A DNA stretch of 64,000 bases from an uncultured bacterium (GTDB lineage Bacteria > Bacillota_I > Bacilli_A > RFN20 > CAG-826). The stretch is from the NCBI GenBank assembly GCA_949288485.1, contig CASEKC010000002.1, positions 124,001 to 188,000 on the forward strand, in the 5' to 3' direction. The notes beneath the pieces are model-generated. The model saw only the letters and a program-made list of their open reading frames with translations, ran no database searches and had not been told where the DNA came from. Positions 28,745 through 38,415 of this stretch are shown here, piece after piece; position 1 is the first letter of the stretch; the number at the start of each line of letters is the position of its first letter. Position numbers and translations under genes: made by a program.

Positions 28745-30276
28745 TATAAATCCTTCTTTTCTTCTTCAACATTTAGATTATTTTCTATTTTTCTTTGTTC
28801 AATTTCTTCAACCATTTTACGATGAGATTCTTCTGTAATCTTATATTTAAAGCGAATAATTAAGAAAGTTGCTAAAAATAGTACAAATGGTAAAATTGTG
28901 AAACCAATGTGGAAAATTATAAGTTGATTTTGAGTCACGCCACTCATTAAAGCATTTACTTCAGAAATAATTAAATCTTTATTTCCCATAAATTCTCTTT
29001 CAGCTGTAGCAATACCATTAGAAATAGTAAATAAACCAGCCATAAAAAGGAAAGCATATAAAGCAAGTTGTTGTAAACTACTTCCAATTTTAGCTGTAAA
29101 TGCTCTTAATGCAAAAGTTGAAGATTCCCTTCTTTCATTAAATTTATATTCGTTATAATCAATCGAATCTTGAATCATTATATATAAAATAAGACTCATA
29201 ATTGTTTGACCAAAGAAAGCAAAGAATCCATAAACACAAACTAATGGGAAAGTTGCTGCACTTGTATAAAATACATATGAAAATAACAGAATATAAGCAG
29301 CAAGAGTTAAAAACGAACAAATTGTAAATAATTTCATTTTTGAAAGTTTTAATTTATTTACAAATAATGGGTATAAACATTGACCAAGTAAAGTTGCTAC
29401 TGCATAAACCACGGTAAATAAGGTTTGATAGGTGCCACCATTTTCATATCCAAAATTAAAATAGAAATAGTTTAACCCAGCCCCAACTAAAATTGATGCT
29501 CCTGTATAATAAAGTAAAATTGCAATAATTGTATATCTCAACTGATTATTTTTTATGATTACTGTAAAAATATCTTTGAATTTAATTTTCTCATCGTTTT
29601 TTTCAACACTACTATCAATTTCTTTTTCTCGCATAAAAATAACTAGAATAGTTTGTGATAAAACAAAAAGAATTGAAGTAACTAAAGCAACCCATCTATA
29701 AGTAGGACCTTGATTTCCGCTAGCTAAAATTGGAACGATACCACCGACTGCAAAAGAACCAATTGAAACAAAAATAGATAATAACGTTGTTAAATTAGCT
29801 CTAACTTCTTCTTTTTGTGATAAAGAAGGCAAAACCGCCCAGAAGGCAATGTCATTCATTGTATATGTAAAATCCCATAAAAAATAAAAAACAGCGAAAA
29901 ATGCAACAAAATACCAACCTGTTGGAGTTATCCAAAACATTAATATAGTGACAATTGAGTTAGCAAGTGCGCCAATAAATATCCAAGGACGATATTTACC
30001 CCGTTTAAAATGACATTTTTCTATAATAAATCCCATGATTGGATCGTTTAAACCATCCCAAATTCTTAAAACTATAATAATGATTGTAATCGTTGTATAC
30101 ATTTGAACGTATTCTTCGATTGTTACATTACCTAAAGCAAAGAATTGTACAAAGGATAATAAAAATAACGAAATAAATTGATAAGAAGCATCCCTAAACA
30201 TGCCCGATGTCGTATATAACCATTTTGTAAGTTTAGGAACATCTCCAGAAAATGTTTTATTCCCTAGATGAAACAT
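28744..30276 (-). CDS. GPH-family sugar:cation symporter (MelB/LacS-like)
   Basis: 510 residues with about 12 transmembrane segments. GPH signatures are LRIWDGLNDPIMGF in the first cytoplasmic loop and RGKYRPWIFIGAL after it, plus KFNERRESSTFALRAF in the middle. There is no C-terminal EIIA domain of the kind found in LacS. It is the first gene of the operon with alpha-glucosidase, alpha-galactosidase and beta-galactosidase, so a galactoside such as melibiose, raffinose or lactose is the likely substrate. Shine-Dalgarno AGGGGGA precedes the ATG. Confidence 0.9.
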   Translation of the reverse strand: MFHLGNKTFSGDVPKLTKWLYTTSGMFRDASYQFISLFLLSFVQFFALGNVTIEEYVQMYTTITIIIIVLRIWDGLNDPIMGFIIEKCHFKRGKYRPWIFIGALANSIVTILMFWITPTGWYFVAFFAVFYFLWDFTYTMNDIAFWAVLPSLSQKEEVRANLTTLLSIFVSIGSFAVGGIVPILASGNQGPTYRWVALVTSILFVLSQTILVIFMREKEIDSSVEKNDEKIKFKDIFTVIIKNNQLRYTIIAILLYYTGASILVGAGLNYFYFNFGYENGGTYQTLFTVVYAVATLLGQCLYPLFVNKLKLSKMKLFTICSFLTLAAYILLFSYVFYTSAATFPLVCVYGFFAFFGQTIMSLILYIMIQDSIDYNEYKFNERRESSTFALRAFTAKIGSSLQQLALYAFLFMAGLFTISNGIATAEREFMGNKDLIISEVNALMSGVTQNQLIIFHIGFTILPFVLFLATFLIIRFKYKITEESHRKMVEEIEQRKIENNLNVEEEKKDL

Positions 30277-30313
30277 AAAATTATCCCCCTAAGTATTTTT
30301 AAATGATAAATTA

Positions 30314-30319
30314 ATTATA
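30314..30319 (-). promoter_or_regulatory. Candidate -10 box of the galactoside operon
   Basis: TATAAT on the minus strand, 37 bp before the transporter ATG; the -35 region is weak. A TTTCCACGTG motif lies about 40 bp further upstream (30358). No cre-like palindrome was found here, unlike the two ABC sugar importers. Confidence 0.4.
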
Positions 30320-30357
30320 TTACAAAAGGGCGTTTTATTACATAAAAATGTAAGATA

Positions 30358-30367
30358 TTTCCACGTG
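30358..30367 (+). other. TTTCCACGTG motif, copy 4 (upstream of the galactoside operon)
   Basis: Followed by AAAAG, in the 105-bp gap between the P-type ATPase stop and the GPH transporter start. Confidence 0.5.
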
Positions 30368-30381
30368 AAAAGTACAAACTT

Positions 30382-32799
30382 TTATTTAATAAACTTTCGA
30401 TTTATTATTCTCGACAAAAGTATAAAAAATCCTGGAATAACAATTATATATGTTAAAGCAATAATGTATTCATAGATAGTTATATTTTGGAAAATTGTCA
30501 TATCAAAAAATCCATCTAAAATTAACTTTAATTGTTCATTTAATGTATCAGCATTTGATAAATATCCAATATCTAAAAATATATTTGGTTCTATTAATAA
30601 ACACCCAATTGTTAAGATACTACCTAAAATTAAAACATTTCTCGAATATTTAGTAAGTTTTTTTATCGAATTAAATAAAATAAATGGACCGGTTAAAGAA
30701 ATCAAAAATGATACTAATATTTCTAAATTTTCTAATGGATAAAAAGCATTAATAATTAAAAGATAAACTCCACCTAAAGAAAGAATAAATCCATTTTCAA
30801 TTCCTTTTAATAATGATTCTTTAATAATCGAAGAATCAATACTTTCTGGATAATTCTTTTCAATAGATAAAAGGAATCCACAAAGAGCAACCATAATAAA
30901 TTCAAAAACATATATCGATTCAATTTCAATGAGCATCCCACTTGTTGAAAAAATCGCATAAAAAGCAAAAAGAGCAATAACGATATCTTTTGAAATAAAT
31001 AAAGTACAACTTCTTTTTATATTATTAACTACTCTTCTACCTTCTTCGATTACTCTAACTAAATGAATAAAATCATCATCTAAAAGAGTAAAATCAGCAA
31101 TTAATTTTGATGATTTTACTCCACTAGCTAAAGCAATTGAACAACTTGCTCTTCTTAAAGAAGTAATATCATTAATTCCATCACCAACATAACCAACTTT
31201 ATGACCATTTTCTTCTAAAACTCTAATTATTTCTTCTTTTTGTTTTGGAGTAGCTCTAGCAAAACAATCATATTTAAGGGCGATATCTTTTATTTTTTCA
31301 AAAGGTACATTTTCTAAAGAAATTATATTGTTGTATCCTTTTATATTTGCTTTTTTTGCAATTGAAGAAACAGTAAAAAGATTATCACCACTAATAACCT
31401 TTATATTTATATTCATTTTTTCAAAATAAGAAATAATATTTGTAATATTTTTTCTTAATTCATTTTCAATAAATAATAATCCAACTACTTCTTTATCATT
31501 TTTAATAAATGCTAAAACTCTTTCACCATTTTTTGCATGTTCTTTTGCAACTTCTAATATTTGTTCATAATTTATTACATTTTCATTTATTAATATATCA
31601 AATGCTCCAAGTTTATAATTATCATCATTTATATTTAAAGAACTATATTTAATAGATGAATCAAAATCATGAATTTTAACAATTGTTTTATATTTTATAT
31701 TGTTAAAATTCATTAAATTAAATTCTTTTTTTAAAGCTAATGATGTTAAATTATCATCCATATTTGATAAATATAATGATAATAATTCTTTAAATTTTAA
31801 TTCATTATAAGAATTAAAAATTTCTTTACCTTTATAAATTAAATTTTGTGTTGTAATTGTTCCAGTTTTATCTAACGCTAAAACATCAATTCTTGCTAAT
31901 CTTTCAATAGCATATAATTCTTGGGTTAAAACTTTTTCTTTAGCTAATTTATAAATAGAATTTGCTAAAGTAACGGATGAAAGTAAGACTAATCCAATTG
32001 GTATCATTCCAACAATAATAGTTGAAGATGCGTTTACTATATCTAAATTAAACTTGAAATTATAAATAATAAGTTCTTTTAGTAAAACTATTAAAAAAGA
32101 AGGAATCATAACTAGAATCATTATTAAAATAATTCTATTTATATCTTTATTTAGTTTTGATTTATCTTTTTTAATTTTTTTAACATCATGTTCTAATTTT
32201 TTAATATATGTATTATCACCTACATTTGTAACTTTAATTACTACTTTATCATTTTTAGAAGATACTAAAAAAGAACCGGAAATAATTTTTTCATTCAGTC
32301 TATGAAATACGTTATTTGATTCTCCAGTAATTATCGATTCATTAAAATAACCTTCACCAGAAACAATTATTCCATCAACATTAATTGTTTCATTTTTTCC
32401 AACTATTAATAAATCTCCTTCAACTATTTCCTTTGAATTAATATTTTTAATTTCACCGTCTCGAATTACTTTAACATTTTCATCATTTATAATTTCCATT
32501 TTCTCGATAATATGTTTTGATCTTTCTTCACTTATTAAAGAGGTGACTCCATTAAAAAGAATAATTATTAAAAAACCATATTTTGTTAAAGGTATACCAG
32601 TTAGACCATTTGGATAAAATATTTGTAAAAATAAAAAAATTAAAGCAACTACATAAAGAATAATATTAAAAAAAGAAAAAAAGGACTCATAAATAATTCT
32701 TAAATGAGATTTATAAACAACTCGTTTAGTTTTATTAATCTTTCCTTCTTTTGTTAATCTTTCAACTTCACTTGAAGTTAATCCTTTTAGTTTTTCCAT
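30382..32799 (-). CDS. Cation-translocating P-type ATPase (CtpE/Exp7-like)
   Basis: 805 residues. Actuator motif ITGESN near 155, phosphorylation site LDKTGTITT near 309, hinge VGYVGDGINDITSLRRA near 540 (usually GDGVND). About eight to ten transmembrane helices, with pairs near 35-85, 220-280 and a C-terminal block from about 600. Lack of CPC or metal-binding N-terminal domains argues against a heavy-metal P1B pump. The pattern fits the CtpE/Exp7 group, which has been linked to calcium uptake; the ion is not certain. An extended -10 (TGG-TAAAAT) lies only 10 bp before the ATG, implying a nearly leaderless mRNA. Confidence 0.88.
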   Translation of the reverse strand: MEKLKGLTSSEVERLTKEGKINKTKRVVYKSHLRIIYESFFSFFNIILYVVALIFLFLQIFYPNGLTGIPLTKYGFLIIILFNGVTSLISEERSKHIIEKMEIINDENVKVIRDGEIKNINSKEIVEGDLLIVGKNETINVDGIIVSGEGYFNESIITGESNNVFHRLNEKIISGSFLVSSKNDKVVIKVTNVGDNTYIKKLEHDVKKIKKDKSKLNKDINRIILIMILVMIPSFLIVLLKELIIYNFKFNLDIVNASSTIIVGMIPIGLVLLSSVTLANSIYKLAKEKVLTQELYAIERLARIDVLALDKTGTITTQNLIYKGKEIFNSYNELKFKELLSLYLSNMDDNLTSLALKKEFNLMNFNNIKYKTIVKIHDFDSSIKYSSLNINDDNYKLGAFDILINENVINYEQILEVAKEHAKNGERVLAFIKNDKEVVGLLFIENELRKNITNIISYFEKMNINIKVISGDNLFTVSSIAKKANIKGYNNIISLENVPFEKIKDIALKYDCFARATPKQKEEIIRVLEENGHKVGYVGDGINDITSLRRASCSIALASGVKSSKLIADFTLLDDDFIHLVRVIEEGRRVVNNIKRSCTLFISKDIVIALFAFYAIFSTSGMLIEIESIYVFEFIMVALCGFLLSIEKNYPESIDSSIIKESLLKGIENGFILSLGGVYLLIINAFYPLENLEILVSFLISLTGPFILFNSIKKLTKYSRNVLILGSILTIGCLLIEPNIFLDIGYLSNADTLNEQLKLILDGFFDMTIFQNITIYEYIIALTYIIVIPGFFILLSRIINRKFIK

Positions 32800-32809
32800 A
32801 TGTAACTAT

Positions 32810-32818
32810 ATTTTACCA
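32810..32818 (-). promoter_or_regulatory. Extended -10 of the P-type ATPase gene, near-leaderless
   Basis: The minus strand reads TGG-TAAAAT, ending 10 bp before the ATG. A start 6-7 bp downstream would leave about 3 nt of leader and no Shine-Dalgarno. Confidence 0.45.
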
Positions 32819-32894
32819 AACTTCTAAAAATATTAATCAAACAACCACTTATTAAATTTGTATTAAAGTTTTCAAAAAAGTGAATAAATTTCTT

Positions 32895-32936
32895 AAAAAA
32901 TGACGTCTTACAGACGTCGACGTGGGTGGGGGGGAG
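32895..32936 (-). other. GC-rich hairpin with T-tract and G7 run in an AT-rich gap
   Basis: Two GACGTC boxes (32902-32907 and 32913-32918) around TTACA can form a 6-bp stem followed on the minus strand by A and six T, a terminator-like shape. Next to it lies GACGTGGGTGGGGGGGAG on the plus strand, including seven consecutive G (32928-32934), the only such run noticed in this window. It sits about 100 bp upstream of the P-type ATPase and 33 bp past the ABC-transporter terminator. It could be a second terminator, an attenuator or a sequence artefact. Confidence 0.5.
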
Positions 32937-32968
32937 ATAATTAAATTTATTCCCATATAATATATAGT

Positions 32969-33001
32969 AAAAACTGCTAAGAAATAACCTTAGCAGTTTT
33001 T
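32969..33001. terminator. Terminator after the MacB-like ABC transporter gene
   Basis: AAAAACTGCTAAG (32969-32981) and CTTAGCAGTTTTT (32989-33001) form a perfect 13-bp hairpin whose ends give T-tracts on both strands. It lies 17 bp past the ABC gene stop. Confidence 0.9.
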
Positions 33002-33018
33002 AAGTTTTTATATAAATA

Positions 33019-35748
33019 TTATTCAGTTCTTAATGCAACAGCAGGATCTTTATTAGCTGCAAGTTTTGCTGGAATAATTCCAGAGATAGAAGTTAATAAG
33101 ACTGAAACTAATATCATAATTATAGCTTGAAGTGGAGTTAATGCAGCAATTGTATAAACACCAGTTAAACTTCCAACAATCATATTTAATATAAATGATA
33201 ATAAATAAGTTACCGCAATACCTAAAAGCCCACTAGCTAAACCTTCAATCATTGTTTCACTATAAAATAATCTTGAAACATCTTTTTTTCTTCCACCAAG
33301 TGCTCTAATAACACCGATTTCTTTAACTCTTTCAACAACACTAACATAAGTAATAATCGCAATCATTACAGTTGAAACAACTAAAGATAGAGCAGTGAAA
33401 GCAATTAAAGCATATGTAACAATATTAATCATATTGTTAACCAAATCGATAATAAGTTGAAGATTATCACTATAAATTATTTCTCCTCTTTCACTAGCAG
33501 GAATTATTTTCCCATCAACAGTAATATCAACATCATCATTCCATCTATTTAAATAATCAATAATATCTGCTTTTAAATTGAAGTTATTTGGATAAATTGA
33601 AATTGAATATGGTAATGAATTACCACCTACATCAGCTAAACTTAATGAATAAGTAGCCATTGTAGAAGTTGATGCACTCATACTTAAATCACCAACAAGT
33701 CCGATATTTATAGGATAATCTTGATCTTCAAAATAATAATGATAATTATACATCATGCCACCAATATTTATTGTTGAAGAAATCCCTTCAATGGTTGATT
33801 CTTGCATAAACATATAAGAATCTAATGTTTTTGATTCGGTTGAATTAATATATTCAACAATTTCACTATTTTTTGAATCTTCAAGCATTTTATTAGCTAA
33901 AGCAGGAGTATAATAAAATCCACTTGATAAAGACCCATAACTCACCCCTTCTTTTGGTTTTAATATCGCAGTAATTTTTAAAGGAATTCCTTCGACACTT
34001 TCATCAATATCTTTTTCATAAGCATTATATTGATATTGAGCGTTAATATTAACTAAATAAGTTTTACCATCTTCTCCAATAAATGGAAATGAAGGTAATT
34101 TTGTATCAACTTTCTTATAAATAGCGTTGTTAGGATAGTAAGTAAAAGTTTTATTTAATAATTCATCGAATGTGAAATGATTTTTATCTAATTCAGGATC
34201 ATAACGATCATTTTCTGCTGCACGATAAACAATATTAAAAAATTCTTCTTGAGAATAATAACCAAGTTCTCCTAAAACAATATCTGTTAAAGATTCATCA
34301 GAAGATAAAACAATCATTATCTCATTTGCTTCTTTTGGTAAATAGGAAGTTTCTGGATCAGAAACAATCTCATATTGTTCAAAAACATAATCTTCATTAT
34401 TTAATGTTTGATCAAAAGGTTTTGCTAATGTTGAAATTAAAGAAGCATAACTTCCAAAGGAAGTATTTTCTAGCATACTAGTATAAGTTTGAACTATCGT
34501 GCTTAAAGACATTCTTTCGTTTTCGTAATTAGTAAAATCGATATCAGTATAAATATTATTTAAAAAATTTATTCCATAATCGTAAGTAATATCAGCATAT
34601 AAAGATGGGTCTAACTCATTTAAATATTTAACATAATCTTCGGTGATATCGTTATGAATCGTAACATCATTCATTGTACCGCTAGTTTCAATTAGCATTT
34701 CTAAAATATAGTCGATATTAATTTTTCCTTCTTCAGTAGCTCCTTCAATTAAATCAACTCTACCTTGGAAAGATAAATTATTCATTAATGAAGATAAATC
34801 ATAAGTTTCAGTTGAAATAGTTACAGGATTTCCTGAAAGCATATCATTTTCCATTGAATGAATATAATTTTGAATACCTGTTGAAACTGCTAAAACAGAT
34901 GAAACACCAATAATTCCAATACTTCCGGCAAAAGCAACTAATGCCGTTCTTTTGAATTTAGAAAGTAAATTTCTTCCAGATAATCTAAAGGTTTGCCAAA
35001 AATTAAGTTTTGCTTTTTTTGAAACTTCTTTAACATTTTTAATTTCTTTTTCTTTATTATATTCTTCTTCGTTTAAAGGATTTGAATCATCAACAACTAA
35101 TCCGTCTTTTAAATTTATAATTCTAGTTGAATATTTATAAGCTAAATCAGGATTATGAGTGACCATAATTACTAATTTATTTTCAGAAATTTTCTTCATC
35201 AAGTCCATAATTTGGACAGATGTAACACTATCTAAAGCTCCAGTTGGTTCATCAGCAAGTAAAATATCTGGTTCGTTAACTAAAGCTCTAGCAATAGCAA
35301 CTCTTTGACATTGACCACCACTAAGTTGATTTCCTTTTTTTGAATAAAGATCTTTTAAACCAACTTCATCAAGAGCTTTTTTAGCTCTTTTAATTCTTTC
35401 TTCTTTTTTTAATCCGCCAATTGTAAGAGCGAGTTCAACATTTTCTAAAATTGTTTGATGAGGAATTAAATTATATGATTGGAAAATAAAACCTATACGA
35501 TGATTACGATATGTATCCCAATCACGATCTTTAAATTTTTTCGTAGAAATATTATCAATAATTAAATCACCTTCCGTATAATGATCTAATCCACCAATAA
35601 TATTTAATAAAGTTGTTTTACCACAACCTGAAGGACCTAAAATAGAAACAAAATCTTTACTTCGAAAAGTAATATTAATACCTTTTAAAGCATGAACAAC
35701 GTTATCGCCTACTTTATAATCTTTTTTAATATTTCTAAGTTCTAACAT
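33019..35748 (-). CDS. MacB-like ABC transporter, fused ATPase and FtsX-type permease
   Basis: 909 residues. The N-terminal ATPase has Walker A GPSGCGKTTL (near 38-47), LSGGQCQRVAIARAL, and Walker B ILLADEPTGALDS. A first transmembrane helix (about 268-290) precedes a large extracytoplasmic domain (about 290-760). Three C-terminal helices of the FtsX type follow, with VVERVKEIGVIRALGGRKKDV between the first two. MacB-type systems act mechanically to export lipoproteins, peptides or toxins rather than classical substrates. Shine-Dalgarno AAAAAGGAGGAA precedes the ATG. Probably monocistronic, since its own terminator follows and the upstream gene is 78 bp away. Confidence 0.92.
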   Translation of the reverse strand: MLELRNIKKDYKVGDNVVHALKGINITFRSKDFVSILGPSGCGKTTLLNIIGGLDHYTEGDLIIDNISTKKFKDRDWDTYRNHRIGFIFQSYNLIPHQTILENVELALTIGGLKKEERIKRAKKALDEVGLKDLYSKKGNQLSGGQCQRVAIARALVNEPDILLADEPTGALDSVTSVQIMDLMKKISENKLVIMVTHNPDLAYKYSTRIINLKDGLVVDDSNPLNEEEYNKEKEIKNVKEVSKKAKLNFWQTFRLSGRNLLSKFKRTALVAFAGSIGIIGVSSVLAVSTGIQNYIHSMENDMLSGNPVTISTETYDLSSLMNNLSFQGRVDLIEGATEEGKINIDYILEMLIETSGTMNDVTIHNDITEDYVKYLNELDPSLYADITYDYGINFLNNIYTDIDFTNYENERMSLSTIVQTYTSMLENTSFGSYASLISTLAKPFDQTLNNEDYVFEQYEIVSDPETSYLPKEANEIMIVLSSDESLTDIVLGELGYYSQEEFFNIVYRAAENDRYDPELDKNHFTFDELLNKTFTYYPNNAIYKKVDTKLPSFPFIGEDGKTYLVNINAQYQYNAYEKDIDESVEGIPLKITAILKPKEGVSYGSLSSGFYYTPALANKMLEDSKNSEIVEYINSTESKTLDSYMFMQESTIEGISSTINIGGMMYNYHYYFEDQDYPINIGLVGDLSMSASTSTMATYSLSLADVGGNSLPYSISIYPNNFNLKADIIDYLNRWNDDVDITVDGKIIPASERGEIIYSDNLQLIIDLVNNMINIVTYALIAFTALSLVVSTVMIAIITYVSVVERVKEIGVIRALGGRKKDVSRLFYSETMIEGLASGLLGIAVTYLLSFILNMIVGSLTGVYTIAALTPLQAIIMILVSVLLTSISGIIPAKLAANKDPAVALRTE

Positions 35749-35826
35749 TTGGTTCCTCCTTTTTTTATAACGATTTAATATTTTAAAATATAACGGATTT
35801 TTTTAAACTACCACATTTTAGAATTA

Positions 35827-36810
35827 TTATTTTCTCTTAACTTTAGATTTAACTAAAACATCTTCATAAAGTTTCATCATTTTTAAAGTATCATCTAAAG
35901 TCATTGAAGGATTTTCTTTTTTGTTATTAATTAAAGAATTATATGTTTCAACAAGTTGATATTCATATCCATTAAAATCTTCTTTAAAGTTAATAGTTGA
36001 AACTAAAATAGGATAATTACTATCTTCTTTTTTATTATATATTTCAACCTTTTCAGGATTATTGATATTAATTATTTTTAAATAACCATCTTTACCATAA
36101 ATAAATCCTTCACGAGAAGTTGCATCATTAATTGTTGTAAAAAAATGAGCTAAAATACCATTATTGAATGTAATATTTCCACTAATTGTTTCATCTACTC
36201 CTGTTGGATGTAATTTACTCATTACATTAATTTCTTTAATTTTATCGACAACAAACATGTCGATAAAATTAAGAGGATATACACCTACATCAAGTAAAGC
36301 TCCTCCTCCTAAGATAGGAGAATATATTCTTTCTTTATCAAAAATACGATAACCTAAATTAGCTTCAATATAATAAGGATCCCCAATTGCTCCACTTAAA
36401 ATTAAAGAAGTAATTATTCCTCTTGAAGGCATATAACGAGTCCAAATAGCTTCAGCTAAAAATAAATTCTTTTTTCTAGCTAATGTAACTACTTCTTTAG
36501 CTTCATAATAAGATTGACAAAAAGCTTTTTCACATAAAACATTTTTATTATGTTCTAAAGACATTTTTATATGTTTATAGTGTTCAGCAATAGTTGTTGA
36601 AATATAAACTAAATCAATATTTTCATCATTTAACATTTCTTCATAATCTTTATAAGCTTTTTTAAATCCATATTTATTTTTAAATTCTTCACTTCTTTTT
36701 ATATCTTTACTAGCTACTCCATAAAGCTCGAATTTATCTTTTAAAAATAAAAATGTTTCTGCGAGTGTATGAGCAATATTTCCCGCCCCTAAAAATCCAA
36801 CTTTTATCAT
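35827..36810 (-). CDS. Gfo/Idh/MocA-family NAD(P)-dependent oxidoreductase
   Basis: 327 residues. Rossmann motif GFLGAGNIAHTLAETF at the N-terminus, then the family EKAFC (usually EKP) near 95 and GGGALLDVGVYPLNFI near 170. Such enzymes oxidise or epimerise sugars and cyclitols or act as trans-dihydrodiol dehydrogenase-like proteins. The substrate cannot be read from the sequence and neighbours do not settle it. Shine-Dalgarno AAAAGGAG precedes the ATG. Confidence 0.88.
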   Translation of the reverse strand: MIKVGFLGAGNIAHTLAETFLFLKDKFELYGVASKDIKRSEEFKNKYGFKKAYKDYEEMLNDENIDLVYISTTIAEHYKHIKMSLEHNKNVLCEKAFCQSYYEAKEVVTLARKKNLFLAEAIWTRYMPSRGIITSLILSGAIGDPYYIEANLGYRIFDKERIYSPILGGGALLDVGVYPLNFIDMFVVDKIKEINVMSKLHPTGVDETISGNITFNNGILAHFFTTINDATSREGFIYGKDGYLKIININNPEKVEIYNKKEDSNYPILVSTINFKEDFNGYEYQLVETYNSLINNKKENPSMTLDDTLKMMKLYEDVLVKSKVKRK

Positions 36811-36867
36811 AATTTTAATTTCTCCTTTTTTTAATAGCCAATAATTTTATTTTTCTAAATTATTATT

Positions 36868-38256
36868 TTATTTTCTATATAAATCTTCAAGTGTATAAAG
36901 TTTTATATTTTCATTTATTCTGTTTTTTAATTCATAACCTTTTTTTGAAAAGAAGCCATATCTACTTACATTGAAACTTGTTTTACTAACTTCTTCGATT
37001 TCTTCATTTATAATCTCTTCATATATCTTTTTTTCTATATATTTACATTCATAAAACGTAAATCCATTAATATCTTCACTAACTATATCAAATTCTCCAT
37101 TTCTTTTATTAACAGGATCATCATAATAATATTTACCTATTTTTATAAAAGGCGGATTAATTAAACCAAGTTTGTTTTGCCTAATTAAATATTCTTTTGA
37201 TACTTTTTCAAAAATTTTAGGAACATAATATCGATAAAATTTTTCTTTTATCATTAAATCAAAAAAAGTATCAGGGGACATTATGCTTAAAGTTGAAGAA
37301 TATGGATATATAAATGTATAAAAGAATAAAGATAAATTATCATCTATTAAATATTTAGCAATTTTATTGTTATTTTCATCATTTATTGGATATTCCTTTT
37401 TAATTAATTCCATTTGAATAAGTTTATTTAAGGTATCAACTAAAGTAGGAGATGAAGAAATTCTCGAATAATTTAAGATATCCTTAAATTTAACATAGCC
37501 TTTTGAAATAATATCAAATACTAAATTAGCATTTTCAATTTTTTGGAGCTGAGAATAAAGATAATTTCTTATTTCATCTTTTAAAGGCGAATTATTTTTC
37601 AATAATATTTCAATGATATTTTCTTTAAAGGATTTTTTCTCATCAATTAAGGAATTATAGTAAGGAATACCTCCAAAAACACAATAAAAAGATAGTTTAT
37701 CTTCATTAGAAAAAGATTCATAAAAACGTGATGATTCATAATAATCCATAGCCTTTAAATTAATGATTAAAGACATTCTTCCATATAATGGGTTTTCTTC
37801 TTTTAAAAGTTTTTTCATTGTTTCAACATAAGATCCACAAATAATTAACTTTAAATTTGAAGAAAATTTGTTTTCATCAATTACTGATTGAATAATACTA
37901 TCGCAACCTTCAAGTTTATTTCTTAAATAAGGGTATTCATCTAAAACAAAAATTATAGTTTCATTCTTTGCTAATTCAAAAATAAATTTTAAAATTTCTT
38001 CTAGATTATTAAATTTTAAAGGAGGTAAATTAAAAATATTCGTAAGTAAAGAAGAAATAGAATTAACGTTATCTATTTCGTTTGTTTCTTTGCATTCATA
38101 ATAAATGAATTTCTTTTTAGAAGACAATAAAGATTCTTTAATTAATTCACTTTTACCAATTCTTCTACGACCATAAATTAATCCAGCTTGAAAACCATCA
38201 CGATTATAAAGATTTAATAAATCATTTAGTTCTTCTTTTCTTCCAATAAATTTCAT
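36868..38256 (-). CDS. AAA ATPase with C-terminal DUF234 / PD-(D/E)XK-like domain
   Basis: 462 residues. The N-terminus has FIGRKEELNDL and the P-loop YGRRRIGKSELI (near 28-39). Walker B is IIFVLDEYPYL near 105. A winged-helix segment lies near 265-295, and the C-terminal domain carries GEFDIVSEDINGFTFYECKY (near 387-406), the D...ExK pattern of a restriction-like nuclease fold. The layout matches archaeal-type ATPase_2-DUF234 proteins, common in Firmicutes and Mollicutes-like genomes but of unknown function. Its short 5' leader is made of two 15-bp repeats that contain the Shine-Dalgarno, hinting at autogenous control. Confidence 0.85.
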   Translation of the reverse strand: MKFIGRKEELNDLLNLYNRDGFQAGLIYGRRRIGKSELIKESLLSSKKKFIYYECKETNEIDNVNSISSLLTNIFNLPPLKFNNLEEILKFIFELAKNETIIFVLDEYPYLRNKLEGCDSIIQSVIDENKFSSNLKLIICGSYVETMKKLLKEENPLYGRMSLIINLKAMDYYESSRFYESFSNEDKLSFYCVFGGIPYYNSLIDEKKSFKENIIEILLKNNSPLKDEIRNYLYSQLQKIENANLVFDIISKGYVKFKDILNYSRISSSPTLVDTLNKLIQMELIKKEYPINDENNNKIAKYLIDDNLSLFFYTFIYPYSSTLSIMSPDTFFDLMIKEKFYRYYVPKIFEKVSKEYLIRQNKLGLINPPFIKIGKYYYDDPVNKRNGEFDIVSEDINGFTFYECKYIEKKIYEEIINEEIEEVSKTSFNVSRYGFFSKKGYELKNRINENIKLYTLEDLYRK

Positions 38257-38257
38257 T

Positions 38258-38287
38258 CGGTTTCCTCCGAGTCGGTTCTATCCGAGT
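38258..38287 (-). repeat. Two tandem 15-bp repeats forming the 5' leader of the AAA ATPase gene
   Basis: Plus-strand copies CGGTTTCCTCCGAGT (38258-38272) and CGGTTCTATCCGAGT (38273-38287) agree at 12 of 15 positions. The proximal copy contains the Shine-Dalgarno (GGAGGAAA on the minus strand) one base from the start codon region. GC content is well above the surroundings. The pair fills the whole distance from the predicted transcription start to the ATG. Confidence 0.75.
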
Positions 38288-38293
38288 AAAAAT

Positions 38294-38299
38294 ATTATA
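38294..38299 (-). promoter_or_regulatory. -10 box of the AAA ATPase gene
   Basis: The minus strand reads TGT-TATAAT, an extended -10. Six bases separate it from the first 15-bp repeat, putting the start of transcription at the edge of the repeat. Confidence 0.55.
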
Positions 38300-38415
38300 A
38301 CATAAAATTTATTAACACTTGCTAATAAAAACGATATTATTTAAAAACAATTTTAAAAATTTTAATTATTCGTAAATTGATAGAGCTTAATAAAAGGAAT
38401 AGAATAATTAAGTTT

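Noticed and set aside
28744-30276. LacS-type transporter with a phosphotransferase IIA domain
   Set aside because: The protein ends after the twelfth membrane helix and a short charged tail, with no IIA domain.
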